Shown here one piece after another: positions 6,215 to 15,391 of a stretch of DNA of 36,022 bases (positions within the stretch are counted from its first letter, which is position 1; each line of letters begins with the position of its first letter). The stretch lies in the NCBI GenBank assembly GCA_018267925.1, contig JAFDXO010000085.1, forward strand, positions 1 to 36,022, written 5' to 3'. The DNA comes from Bacteroidota bacterium (GTDB taxonomy: Bacteria; Bacteroidota; Bacteroidia; Chitinophagales; Chitinophagaceae). The position numbers and the translations under genes were made by a program. The notes below the pieces were generated by a model that ran no database searches, was not told where the DNA came from, and saw nothing but the letters and a program-made list of their open reading frames with translations.

Positions 6215-9200
6215 TTACCTGCTTCCTAATTTCATTACACCCCTTGCCGCTTGCAACCAGTTTAATGATTGAAGATTAATACTGAAAGTGATACCGTCAA
6301 AAATATTTGTTCTTCCTAAAATACTCTTTCGATAGTCATTGTAGTCTTTGCTGTAAACAAGTGGTAAATATACGTTTACAATATCAAAAATATAAAGCTC
6401 AAGTCCTGCATCAAATAGGGTTTTACTGCCACTCGGATTTAATCTTCCGGCATCAGCAAAGCTGGCAACATCAGCAAAAATGCGTAGTGGAATTTTACCT
6501 AAGGGTAAATCTGTTTTTAGGTTTATGGATGCTAACCAATTATCGCTTCGCCCCAAGGGAGAAGCATAAAGTGGTGTTGGTACTTTTAGTCCTCCTTCGC
6601 GCATAGAAATTTGATGAACGCCGAATCCTGAACGATCGGTACGCCCCAAATAGGTGTCTTCATACAGATAGTCGTTAACGCCGGTAAAAGTGCTATTCAA
6701 GTAATATCTATCGTTAGAAATGTTGTTACCTAAATCAAAAAATTTTCCGCCATAAACTCGAACATGCAGTGCTTTATTTTTAGCATGATAGTCTATTCTG
6801 AGGTTTGCTTCAAGATTTAATTTGATGAAGTTTTTACCCCATTGTGCCTCACCACTATAACTAAATGGGTTGAAGGTGCGCATATTATTATGAACATAGC
6901 GAACTAAAGCGTAGTTGTTGGCTTGTTGACTTATGAAGGGTTTAAATAAGCTGTCTGTCCGGTCTTTAGCAAAAGAAAAATCTTCTTCGTTTATAAAAAA
7001 AGCCTTTACTAACAATGTTCTTGTGATAGGGCTGGTAAAAGAAGGTTCTTTGAATCTGAATAAAAGTGATGGAGCTACTTTATAGTATTGGGCAAAGGAG
7101 TTGTTGGGTATATACACACTACTATCGCGGTTAAAGCCGGGGAGTAGAGATTGGTTATGAAAGGTTTTAGCATCAAGTTGCACTGTGATTTCTTTAAAAA
7201 TGGAGCTATTGGGCTGAATTACATAGCAAACCGAACCGGCTCCAATAAATTGTTTGGAATGAAATCCATACATCGGAGCAAAAGCAAATTTTAACTTTGT
7301 TTCGGGAATAGTCAGATTATGTATCAGCAAGCCCCCTTCAAATCCATCATACTTATTAAAGCCAATGGCGGGTAATAGGAAAATCTTTCTTCGCCTGTCT
7401 TCTGTAAAACCGAAAAAAGGCTTGATAGATGGTATGCCTCGTTTGAAAATTCCCTTTCTCTTAAACGTATTGTTCACGCTATTTTCATCAAATACTTCCG
7501 GTGCTAATTTTAGTTTTGTCCAATTATTTGCAGGAATTTCAACAACTGTGGATCCCGTAAAAGGGGCTACAGACACTGTTTTTAGGATGCTGTCGCCTTG
7601 GTAAGCTTGGATAGATGCCGGTAAAGCAAATGGCAATTGATGAGACAAAACAACCGTTGAGAAATTGTTTTTTGTAATTCCGTTTTTTAAGGAAAAATCA
7701 AATCTTTTATCGGAATGAAAGGCATCCTTAAATAGCCAACTAAGGTCTTTGTCGGTGTGTTTTTGAAGCACGGCAACAAAGTCGTCAGGATATGGATGTT
7801 TAAATTTCCAAGTTTCAAAATAATCTTGCATGGCTAAAGCGAAACTGTCTTTACCCATATAGATTTCCAACCATCGCATGAATTCTGCTGTTTTGTAATA
7901 GACATCCATACCGTAGTTGATTTCACGAAAGTTGGCAGCAGTTTGAGCAATAGCCTGATCATTGCCCGAAGCCGCGAGTTGAGCTAATATGGTTCTCATA
8001 TTGAGCGATACAGAAATTTCATTTTTTCTTTTAGTGGTTCGGGTTGAAAGGGAATCTTTTTTTGTTTGCGACAATGCAGCCACTGTTTTTTGCTCATAAT
8101 AAGTGTTCAAGCCTTCATCCATCCAAGCATGATCTCTTTCATTGGAAGCCAACATTCCATAAAACCAATTATGCCCTGCTTCGTGTATAATAACGGATTG
8201 CTCTCCTGCATTTTTATCAATAATTGTAATGGTTGGGTATTCCATTCCGCCACCTGCTTTCAGATCACCCTGAACCGCTTTAATGGTTTGATACGGATAA
8301 GCACCGAGCCAATTTCCATAATGTTTAATGGTTTGAGCCAGATAAGTATTTGATTTTTTCCATTGCTTTTCATAGCTTGGCAGAAAAGCACTCCAGGTAT
8401 TGATTTCATGATGGTGTTGAAGAACGGTATCTTTTCTGACAACCCATCTTTTATCGGCAAACCAGGCAAAGTCATGTACTTTATTTTCCGTGAAATGGAT
8501 TGTTTTCATTTGAGTGGCACTTTCTGGAAAGTCTGTGTAGGTTACAGTATGTTTCTTTTGTCCGTTAACTATTTTGGTTGTAATGATTTTTCTTAGTGTA
8601 TCCTTTCGGATTGGAAGTTTAGACAGGCTATCTAACCATTTTTCTTCTTTTTCTGTTTGCAAATTTCCGGTTGCCATGACCACATAATTTTCGGGAAGGG
8701 TAATGTATATGTCATAGCTTCCAAATTCGCTGTAAAATTCTCCCAAGTCCAGATAGGATAAGGGATGCCAGCCTTTTCTATCATAGACGGCTGGTTTAGG
8801 AAACCATTGTGAGATGTAATATGCCTGATTGGTATGTCCAAGTCTGGAAAATACTTTGGGGATTTTTACCCGAAAGGGAGTTGTAACAGTGATTTGATTG
8901 CCCGGAGCCAAAGGCATCGGAAGATTGATACGAGCAATATCCGGTGTGTTTTCTCCATAAAAATACGCTACGTCGGTGCCATTTACAGCAAACTGAAGGC
9001 TGTCTATAAAACCCCTATCGTGATTTTTGGCAAAGTAAAAATCAGTGTGTTTATTTCTGTATTGTTGTTCAGCAAATGGTGTATGGTCGTTAGAATAAGC
9101 ATTTGGCCAAAGGTGAATGTATAGAAATTGGAGGGTGTCCGGGGAATGGTTAGTATATACAAACGTTTCAAAACCATGAAGCATGTGTTTTCTATCATCA

Positions 9201-9301
9201 AGGGTAACATCAATTCGAGTATCTACTTTTTGTTGCCAATAAGTTTGACTAAAGTTTTTGAAAGAAATCGAAAGCAGGAAAAGAAGATAATAGTACTTCA
9301 T
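6215..9301 (-). CDS. M1 family metallopeptidase fused to a C-terminal outer-membrane beta-barrel
   Basis: The start at 9301 (MKYYYLLFLLSISFKNFSQ) gives a good signal peptide; the longer frame to 9352 is unlikely. Of 1028 residues, the first ~560 form an M1 (gluzincin) unit: GGGMEYP (about 350-356, in place of the usual GAMEN), the zinc motif HEAGH (373-377) and the third ligand Glu396, exactly 18 residues after the second His. From about 625 the sequence becomes a series of alternating amphipathic strands, beginning with a phrase LLPAIGFNKYDGFEGG that resembles the start of DUF5686/surface-antigen-type barrels and ending in strands with TFSINLQSL. The protein should therefore be anchored in the outer membrane with an attached peptidase. 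The barrel is inferred from pattern; the peptidase call is firm. Confidence 0.9.
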   Translation of the reverse strand: MKYYYLLFLLSISFKNFSQTYWQQKVDTRIDVTLDDRKHMLHGFETFVYTNHSPDTLQFLYIHLWPNAYSNDHTPFAEQQYRNKHTDFYFAKNHDRGFIDSLQFAVNGTDVAYFYGENTPDIARINLPMPLAPGNQITVTTPFRVKIPKVFSRLGHTNQAYYISQWFPKPAVYDRKGWHPLSYLDLGEFYSEFGSYDIYITLPENYVVMATGNLQTEKEEKWLDSLSKLPIRKDTLRKIITTKIVNGQKKHTVTYTDFPESATQMKTIHFTENKVHDFAWFADKRWVVRKDTVLQHHHEINTWSAFLPSYEKQWKKSNTYLAQTIKHYGNWLGAYPYQTIKAVQGDLKAGGGMEYPTITIIDKNAGEQSVIIHEAGHNWFYGMLASNERDHAWMDEGLNTYYEQKTVAALSQTKKDSLSTRTTKRKNEISVSLNMRTILAQLAASGNDQAIAQTAANFREINYGMDVYYKTAEFMRWLEIYMGKDSFALAMQDYFETWKFKHPYPDDFVAVLQKHTDKDLSWLFKDAFHSDKRFDFSLKNGITKNNFSTVVLSHQLPFALPASIQAYQGDSILKTVSVAPFTGSTVVEIPANNWTKLKLAPEVFDENSVNNTFKRKGIFKRGIPSIKPFFGFTEDRRRKIFLLPAIGFNKYDGFEGGLLIHNLTIPETKLKFAFAPMYGFHSKQFIGAGSVCYVIQPNSSIFKEITVQLDAKTFHNQSLLPGFNRDSSVYIPNNSFAQYYKVAPSLLFRFKEPSFTSPITRTLLVKAFFINEEDFSFAKDRTDSLFKPFISQQANNYALVRYVHNNMRTFNPFSYSGEAQWGKNFIKLNLEANLRIDYHAKNKALHVRVYGGKFFDLGNNISNDRYYLNSTFTGVNDYLYEDTYLGRTDRSGFGVHQISMREGGLKVPTPLYASPLGRSDNWLASINLKTDLPLGKIPLRIFADVASFADAGRLNPSGSKTLFDAGLELYIFDIVNVYLPLVYSKDYNDYRKSILGRTNIFDGITFSINLQSLNWLQAARGVMKLGSR

Positions 9302-9474
9302 GGCACTAAGATAAAATTTTGAAACAAACGGTAGAACGAGTAGTTTATTCAATGAGTTCTTTTCCTGTTTTTCTGAAATAGGTAAGATGATTTTATTTCT
9401 TTTCTGAAATTTCCGAATTGAATTTTCCTATTTTTAGGCACCATCCAAATAATCTCTTATAAAACGTATTGAAC

Positions 9475-10218
9475 ATGAACAAAACGCTCTGTATAGATTG
9501 GGGCAATTCCCTTGTGAAAGCAGCCATTTTTGAAGCTGATAAAATCATTCATCATGAGCAGTTAGATCCCAATGCTGCCTTGTCAACCTTGGTCGGTTTA
9601 ATAGAAATCCATCAGCCTCAAGGAGCTATTTTAAGTAGTGTAGTTTCCAATATGGCCGATGTTCAGATGCATGTTCGGGAAAAAGTTGCTCATTTTCTGA
9701 AGTTAGACATGAATACCTTCTTGCCTATTATGAACGCTTATAGTTCTCCTGAAACTTTGGGCGTTGATCGGTTAGCAATTGCGGTAGGAGCTCAAGCGGC
9801 TTTTTCAGATAAAAATGTATTGGCTATTAGTTTGGGAACATGTATCACTTATAATTTTGTTCAAAAAAATAAAGCTTTCAGAGGGGGAGCTATTTCGCCC
9901 GGTTTGCACATGCGGTTAAAAAGTATGCATGAGTGGACAGATCGGCTCCCTGAAGTAAAACCTGATGGAGAAGTACTATTGCTGGGTTATGATACCGAAA
10001 CTTGTATGCGTAGTGGTGCCGTTTTTGGTATGGCTTCTGAAATTGATGGAATGGTAACCGCTTTTGCTGATCAATACCCCGACTTTAACGCGGTGTTAAC
10101 CGGTGGCGATTCAGCGATGTTTGTTAACAAACTTAAAAGTAAGATATTTGCCGACCCCGATTTATTGATGAAGGGTCTGAATTTAATTCTTCTACATAAT
10201 GTTCCACAACTGCGTTAA
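9475..10218 (+). CDS. coaX: Type III pantothenate kinase
   Basis: CoaX phosphorylates pantothenate, the first step of coenzyme A synthesis. The 247-residue product has the ASKHA-fold phosphate loops: IDWGNSLVKAA near the N-terminus, GVDRLAIAVGA (about 97-107) and SLGTCITYNF (about 122-131), then GGAISPGL and, near the end, LTGGDS. The ATG at 9475 (MNKTLCIDWGN) is preferred over the TTG at 9469. The 3' end overlaps the following barrel gene by 20 bases. The order coaX, barrel protein, lptC is one I recognise from Bacteroidetes genomes. Confidence 0.93.
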   Translation: MNKTLCIDWGNSLVKAAIFEADKIIHHEQLDPNAALSTLVGLIEIHQPQGAILSSVVSNMADVQMHVREKVAHFLKLDMNTFLPIMNAYSSPETLGVDRLAIAVGAQAAFSDKNVLAISLGTCITYNFVQKNKAFRGGAISPGLHMRLKSMHEWTDRLPEVKPDGEVLLLGYDTETCMRSGAVFGMASEIDGMVTAFADQYPDFNAVLTGGDSAMFVNKLKSKIFADPDLLMKGLNLILLHNVPQLR

Positions 10219-11479
10219 GCTCGCTGTCGTTAATTTCTTACTCCTATCCCCAATTGTTTCTTCAGCGCAAAATACTGCGTCTAACAGAGAAAATTCTCCC
10301 TATTCACGCTATGGATTGGGCGAGTTGCGAAACGGTAGTAATACGGCACTTAAAAGCATGGCAAACCAAACAGCTGCCTATGCTAATGGATATTTGGTAA
10401 ATCCCGAAAATCCGGCTTCTTACGCTTCATTAAAGCTGGTAACTTATGAATTGGGTGCAGAAGGCAGATCACGAACGCTTATTTCTAATAACCAAAGTGC
10501 GACTACCGGAACAGCTACTTTATCTCATTTGACAATAGGAATTCCGGTAGCAAAACATGCCGGCATTGCTTTTGGCTTACGTCCCTATACTCGTGTCTAT
10601 TATCGTATGAACGACTCGCTGAATTTAGATGGAATGGGACCCGCCTTGAAGGTTTATTCCGGCGATGGTGGAACAAACTATGCCTTTCTGGGAGGCGGTT
10701 GGCAATATAAAGGGTTTAGTATTGGTGTCAATGTGGGCTATTTGTTTGGTACCATTCGAAATTCTGTTATCCTTCAAAAACAATACGATACCGTCAATGC
10801 CTATAATTCCGACTTCTCTGTCTTTAGAAAAATTGGAGGCTTGCATTATGAAGTGGGTACGCAATATTATACTTCATTAAGAAACAAATTAGGTTTGAGA
10901 TTGGGGGCTAATGCTTCTTTTGCACAAAATCTTAACCTTTGGGCAGACACTTCTGCCTCTTTATGGCGTAATTCAGGTACTTCAACCATTTTTGATACAG
11001 CTACTTACGTAAACAATGCCAGAGGCACGATTCGTCTTCCACTTTCTTATAGTATAGGAGCACAGCTTTTTAATGAAAATAAATGGATGGCGGGTATTAA
11101 CTTTTCTGCTGCAAAATGGAGCGAATTTAGAAATGCCGGATCTGTAGATTCAGTTACCAATTCCTTCAAAATAAGCATGGGGGGAGAATACACGCCTGAT
11201 GCTACAAGCTATTATCAATATCTCCGCCGTATAACTTATCGGTTAGGTTTTTATTACGGTAAAGATTTTGTGGACCTACGTAATACAAGTATTAACTATT
11301 ATGCTGTTACTGCCGGAGCCAGCTTGCCTTTCAAGCGTTCTCAAGATCGCATTCACATGGGCTTGGAATTAGGAAGGCGCGGGAAAGAAACGAATGGTTT
11401 AGTTCGAGAAAACTTCTTCCGATTCTATTTTGGTATTTCACTCAACGATCGTTGGTTTGTTAAACGCAAATATGACTAA
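10199..11479 (+). CDS. Outer-membrane beta-barrel protein (FadL-like), function unknown
   Basis: The 426-residue product has a signal peptide (to about residue 24, SSAQ) and a mature N-terminus with the phrase NSPYSRYGLGE, a common opening of a Bacteroidetes family of FadL-like barrel proteins. The remainder alternates hydrophobic strands and turns (for example SIGVNVGYLFGT, KLGLRLGANASFA, FRFYFGISL near the end). It overlaps coaX by 20 bases and lptC by 8 bases, so it is part of one transcription unit. Linkage to lptC suggests an envelope role, but a specific substrate cannot be named. Confidence 0.8.
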   Translation: MFHNCVKLAVVNFLLLSPIVSSAQNTASNRENSPYSRYGLGELRNGSNTALKSMANQTAAYANGYLVNPENPASYASLKLVTYELGAEGRSRTLISNNQSATTGTATLSHLTIGIPVAKHAGIAFGLRPYTRVYYRMNDSLNLDGMGPALKVYSGDGGTNYAFLGGGWQYKGFSIGVNVGYLFGTIRNSVILQKQYDTVNAYNSDFSVFRKIGGLHYEVGTQYYTSLRNKLGLRLGANASFAQNLNLWADTSASLWRNSGTSTIFDTATYVNNARGTIRLPLSYSIGAQLFNENKWMAGINFSAAKWSEFRNAGSVDSVTNSFKISMGGEYTPDATSYYQYLRRITYRLGFYYGKDFVDLRNTSINYYAVTAGASLPFKRSQDRIHMGLELGRRGKETNGLVRENFFRFYFGISLNDRWFVKRKYD

Positions 11480-12029
11480 ATGTTGGCTTTACCTATTGTT
11501 GTTAACAGGCATTCTTTTTTCCTGCAAAAACAAAACAAGCGAAATCAATGAATTGCTTGCCAAGAGTGTGTTTGCAGAAGATAAGGCAGATGAAGTAGTG
11601 ATAATTTTTAGTGAAGACGGAAAGGTAAAAGGGCGCTTGTTTGCTACTCAATTTATTATCAACGAACAAGCTAAACCACCTTTTATGGATGCCAGAAAGG
11701 GGCTTCGTATTGAAAGTTTTGATGACAGCACTCATTTGCAAAGCACCCTTACGGCAAAATATGCCCGTTACTATCCCCAAAAAGGAAATATACTTATCCG
11801 TGATAGCATAGTAGTTGTCAATAAAAAAGGAGAACGACTCCAAACAGAAGAATTAGTATGGAATGATAAACTAAAAAAGTTTTACACCGGAAAACCGGTT
11901 ACTATCAAAACCATTACACAAACCATGTACGGCGATGGATTAGAAGCTAATCAAGACTTTACTAGGTATCAAATCACTAATATCAAGGGCATCATACAAG
12001 TCAATAAAACCGAAATTCCCGGCAATTGA
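11472..12029 (+). CDS. lptC: LptC-like LPS export periplasmic protein, predicted lipoprotein
   Basis: With the start at 11472 the product is 185 residues: a signal peptide with lipobox GILFSC (Cys about 18), then a beta-rich OstA/LptC-type domain. Typical features are the repeated strand pairs FSEDGKVKGRLFAT, LTAKYARYYPQKG and EELVWNDKLKKFYTGKPV, ending in MYGDGLEANQDFTRYQI, which closely follows the LptC jellyroll pattern. LptC connects the inner-membrane LptBFG transporter with LptA in LPS transport. The open frame extends to 11430, but the later ATG gives the lipoprotein signal and an 8-base overlap with the barrel gene. The lipid anchor replaces the transmembrane anchor of the E. coli protein. 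Confidence 0.87.
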   Translation: MTKCWLYLLLLTGILFSCKNKTSEINELLAKSVFAEDKADEVVIIFSEDGKVKGRLFATQFIINEQAKPPFMDARKGLRIESFDDSTHLQSTLTAKYARYYPQKGNILIRDSIVVVNKKGERLQTEELVWNDKLKKFYTGKPVTIKTITQTMYGDGLEANQDFTRYQITNIKGIIQVNKTEIPGN

Positions 12030-12073
12030 GTTGAAACCTTCCTTTATTCAAAGTTCATCTGAGCTTCCTGTCT

Positions 12074-12081
12074 TACCTTTG
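12074..12081 (+). promoter_or_regulatory. -7-like element directly before the ABC-F gene
   Basis: TACCTTTG fits TAnnTTTG and ends 7 bases before the ATG at 12089, the same spacing as at trmB. No clear TTTG lies 17-22 bases upstream. If it is a promoter, the transcript would be nearly leaderless. Confidence 0.4.
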
Positions 12082-12088
12082 CCCGCTT

Positions 12089-14035
12089 ATGTTAGTTTCA
12101 TTACAAAATGTGTCTTTTTTCTTTGGTGCACGCCCAATCATTGAACAAGCCAATTGGCAGATAAATATTGGTGAAAGAATAGGTTTAGTAGGGCATAATG
12201 GGGCTGGAAAATCTACCATTCTTCGACTCATTACGGGGCAGTATTTTGTTGACGAAGGAAGCATTTCTAAACCCAAAGATGTTTCTATTGGATTTTTCAA
12301 TCAAGACTTGCTCAGCTTTTCTTCTTCTGATAGCATCCTAAAAGTAGGAATGCAAGCGTTTGAACAAGCGCATATCGTAGAGCAAGAAATGGAGCGACTG
12401 ATGAAGGAATTGGAAACAAAACCCGATGATGAGAAGTTGCTGGACAACTACAGTCATGCCTTGCATGATTTTGAAGTAGCCGGAGGATATGAAATGGAGC
12501 ATAAGACAGCAGAAGTTTTGGAAGGATTGGGATTCTCAACGAAAGATTTGCAGCGACCTTATAATGAATTTTCCGGTGGCTGGCGGATGCGTGTATTATT
12601 AGCCAAAATGATGCTGCAAGCTCCTGATTTATTGTTGCTCGATGAACCGACTAACCACCTCGACTTACCCAGTATTGAATGGTTGGAACGATACTTACAA
12701 AGTTATCCGGGTAGTGTAGTCATCGTATCTCACGATCGCTATTTTCTTGATCGGATGGTTACAAAGATTGTTGAAGTTTGGCAACGCGATTTGGTTAGCT
12801 ATAGCGGTAACTACACTTTTTTCCTTACCGAGAAAGAAGAACGAATGACCTTACAACAACGCGCCTACGAAAATCAGCAAGAATATATTCGCCAACAAGA
12901 ACGCTTTATAGAACGATTTCGAGCAAAAGCTACCAAAGCTGCTCAAGCCCAAAGTGCCATCAAACGATTAGATAAATTAGACAGAATAGAAGCACCAGAT
13001 GGAACAGTGCCGGTGATGAATATCAACTTCGATGTAGCTATTCAACCCGGTAAAATCATTGCAACACTTAAAAATATTAGTAAACAATTTGGTGAAAATG
13101 TTATCTTAAAAAATGCCGACGCTGAAATTTTTCGCGGTGATAAAATAGCACTGATTGGCGCTAACGGAAAAGGTAAATCAACACTCTTGCGCATCATAGC
13201 CGGAAAAGAAGGCTTTGAAGGGGAACGCAAAGAAGGGCACAATGTTGAGGAAAGCTTTTATGCACAACATCAGTTAGAAGCACTGACTGTTGAACATGAA
13301 ATTTTAGAGGAAATGAAACTTGCCGGAACCGGAAAAACAGAATTGGAATTGAGGCAATTGTTAGGTTGTTTTTTATTTAGCGGAGACGATGTTTTTAAAA
13401 AAATAAAAGTGCTTAGCGGCGGTGAAAAAGCAAGAGTCGCATTAGCTAAGGTCATTTCAGCAAAGGGCAACTTTCTCATGCTGGATGAGCCTACTAACCA
13501 CTTAGATATGCAAAGCGTTGAAATGCTGATTGATGCTCTCAATAAATATCAAGGAACATTGATTTTGGTTTCGCACGATCGCTATTTTATATCCAAAACA
13601 GCCAATAAAATTTGGTGGATTGAAGACTGCCAAATAAAGGAATTTGTTGGCGGATATGATGAATGGCATCAATGGTATCAAGAACGTGAGGCAAAGACTC
13701 AAAACGAAAAAACTATTCAACCCTCAAAATCGAAAAAGGAATCTGCTCCTAAATTGTCCAATTTGGCAAGCACAGCAGAAATGCAACAATGGAAAAAAAC
13801 ACTCCAAAACAAATCAAAGCAATTAGAAAAAATTGAACAATCATTAGCTACAACAAAATCGGAAATAACAGCTTTAGAAACCCAACTGGCTAATCCGGAT
13901 GTATATAGTGATACCGCTAAATTTAAAACATTGGATGAACGGTATAAAAAATTGGCACTTGTTTTGTCACAACAAACAGCAGAATATGAACAAATTTTGG
14001 AAGAGGTAATGCAATTGGAGGAAAAAGTGTTATAA
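12089..14035 (+). CDS. ABC-F family ATPase (Uup/YheS-like)
   Basis: The 648-residue soluble protein has two ABC modules and no membrane domain. Module 1: Walker A GHNGAGKST (35-43), signature FSGGW (161-165), Walker B LLLLDEPTNHLD (181-192). Module 2: GANGKGKST (357-365), LSGGE (442-446), LMLDEPTNHLD (463-473). A charged linker (about 250-300) joins them, as in ABC-F proteins that bind the ribosomal E site. The tail (about 565-648), rich in Lys, Glu and Gln, looks like the coiled-coil C-terminal domain of Uup-type members. ABC-F factors aid stalled ribosomes or protect against antibiotics; which subtype this is cannot be decided by reading. Confidence 0.92.
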   Translation: MLVSLQNVSFFFGARPIIEQANWQINIGERIGLVGHNGAGKSTILRLITGQYFVDEGSISKPKDVSIGFFNQDLLSFSSSDSILKVGMQAFEQAHIVEQEMERLMKELETKPDDEKLLDNYSHALHDFEVAGGYEMEHKTAEVLEGLGFSTKDLQRPYNEFSGGWRMRVLLAKMMLQAPDLLLLDEPTNHLDLPSIEWLERYLQSYPGSVVIVSHDRYFLDRMVTKIVEVWQRDLVSYSGNYTFFLTEKEERMTLQQRAYENQQEYIRQQERFIERFRAKATKAAQAQSAIKRLDKLDRIEAPDGTVPVMNINFDVAIQPGKIIATLKNISKQFGENVILKNADAEIFRGDKIALIGANGKGKSTLLRIIAGKEGFEGERKEGHNVEESFYAQHQLEALTVEHEILEEMKLAGTGKTELELRQLLGCFLFSGDDVFKKIKVLSGGEKARVALAKVISAKGNFLMLDEPTNHLDMQSVEMLIDALNKYQGTLILVSHDRYFISKTANKIWWIEDCQIKEFVGGYDEWHQWYQEREAKTQNEKTIQPSKSKKESAPKLSNLASTAEMQQWKKTLQNKSKQLEKIEQSLATTKSEITALETQLANPDVYSDTAKFKTLDERYKKLALVLSQQTAEYEQILEEVMQLEEKVL

Positions 14036-14087
14036 AGTACAAGTTTGGCGCAAGTATTCTATCTTTGAAACGCAACGGAGATTTTTT

Positions 14088-15290
14088 ATGACAAATACTA
14101 ACCTGTCTGATGACAACGAGCAAGCTCGTTTAACGGAGTTGTATGCACTAAGGATTTTAGATACTCTTCCCGAAGCAGATTTTGATTACCTTACCGAAAT
14201 TGCTTCTCAAATTTGCGGCACCCCCTTGTCGTTAATTAGTTTTATTGATGGAGACCGCCAATGGGTTAAATCTCAAAAGGGAATGGTAGCAACAGAAATC
14301 CCTCGTGAGCTTGCTATTTGTGCACATACCATAGTTTCTGATGATGGACTTTTTATTGTATCCGATACGCATAAAGATCCACGTTTTGCAAGCAATCCGC
14401 TCGGCATAGGAGAACCGCATATTGGGTTTTATGCTGGTGTTTCACTAATCACTGATTCCGGTTATGCAGTAGGTACTTTATGTATTATTGATCATAAGCC
14501 AAAAGAGCTTACCGAGGCGCAAAAAAGCGCGTTGAGAGCTTTGGCAAAACAAGCAGTTAGTTTGTTTGAATTAAAGCGTAAACGGTTAGAGATTCAACAA
14601 ATAAATACTCAGCTGAGAAATATGACTTCTGAAATGCAGCAGTTTGCTTATGTTGCAGCTCATGATTTGAAGTCGCCTTGTAACAATATTTTAGCATTGG
14701 CGGAACTGTTGAAAGATAATCAAGACCCACTACCTGAATCAGCCTTAGAACTGGTTGAGCATATTTCAATTGCTGCTAACACACTGCGTAGCCTGATAGA
14801 TAATACCCTAAAAAATAGCATGGCAGCACAAGATGCTGATGTGCAAAAAGTCAACTTTTCTCTTGCCGAATTTTGGCGTGAACTAAAGTCAACCGTAAGC
14901 CCACCTTCCGATATCGAAATTCAATGCTCACCTGAAAATCATGAATTGCTTGCTCCCAAAGCTTTGTTGATGCAGATTTTATTGAATCTCGTTACCAATG
15001 CTATCAAATACAACGATAAAGAAAAAGGCATTATCCGTGTCCGTTTTTCTACGGATAAAGAGTTCTATCGGTTTGCAATAGAAGATAATGGACGAGGAAT
15101 TAGTGAGGTACATCTTGAAAAGATATTTGACCTATTTCACACCTTAGAAGTAACCGACCGCTTTAACAACAAAGGCACCGGCATAGGACTAAATACCGTT
15201 CGGAAATTAGTGGACAAACTTGGCGGAACCATTACGGTTTCATCGAAAGAAAAAGTGGGTAGCGTGTTTACTTTAATTATTCCTCGATAG
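14088..15290 (+). CDS. Soluble GAF-domain sensor histidine kinase
   Basis: The 400-residue product has a GAF domain (about 25-160; DTLPEADFDYLTEIA, DGDRQWVKSQKG and GYAVGTLCIIDHKP are typical), a coiled linker, a HisKA dimerisation helix with AAHDLKSP (phospho-acceptor His192) and an HATPase domain with N-box LVTNAIKYND (Asn304), EDNGRG (332-337) and GTGIGL (363-368). No membrane segment is present, so it senses a cytoplasmic signal. A GGAG ribosome site lies 9 bases before the ATG, and TATCTTTG (14060-14067) is a possible -7 box. No response-regulator gene is adjacent; it is an orphan kinase. Confidence 0.92.
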   Translation: MTNTNLSDDNEQARLTELYALRILDTLPEADFDYLTEIASQICGTPLSLISFIDGDRQWVKSQKGMVATEIPRELAICAHTIVSDDGLFIVSDTHKDPRFASNPLGIGEPHIGFYAGVSLITDSGYAVGTLCIIDHKPKELTEAQKSALRALAKQAVSLFELKRKRLEIQQINTQLRNMTSEMQQFAYVAAHDLKSPCNNILALAELLKDNQDPLPESALELVEHISIAANTLRSLIDNTLKNSMAAQDADVQKVNFSLAEFWRELKSTVSPPSDIEIQCSPENHELLAPKALLMQILLNLVTNAIKYNDKEKGIIRVRFSTDKEFYRFAIEDNGRGISEVHLEKIFDLFHTLEVTDRFNNKGTGIGLNTVRKLVDKLGGTITVSSKEKVGSVFTLIIPR

Positions 15291-15391
15291 ATAAGCGTTT
15301 GAAGATAATATCTGAAAGCAGCCTCTATTTATTTGTATTGATGAAAGAGTACTTAATCTCATCTTCATTTTGCTTTTAAAGGGACGACTAA

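Noticed and set aside
9302..9352. Longer start of the M1 peptidase gene
   Set aside because: The later ATG gives a standard signal peptide directly; the extra 17 residues would place it internally.
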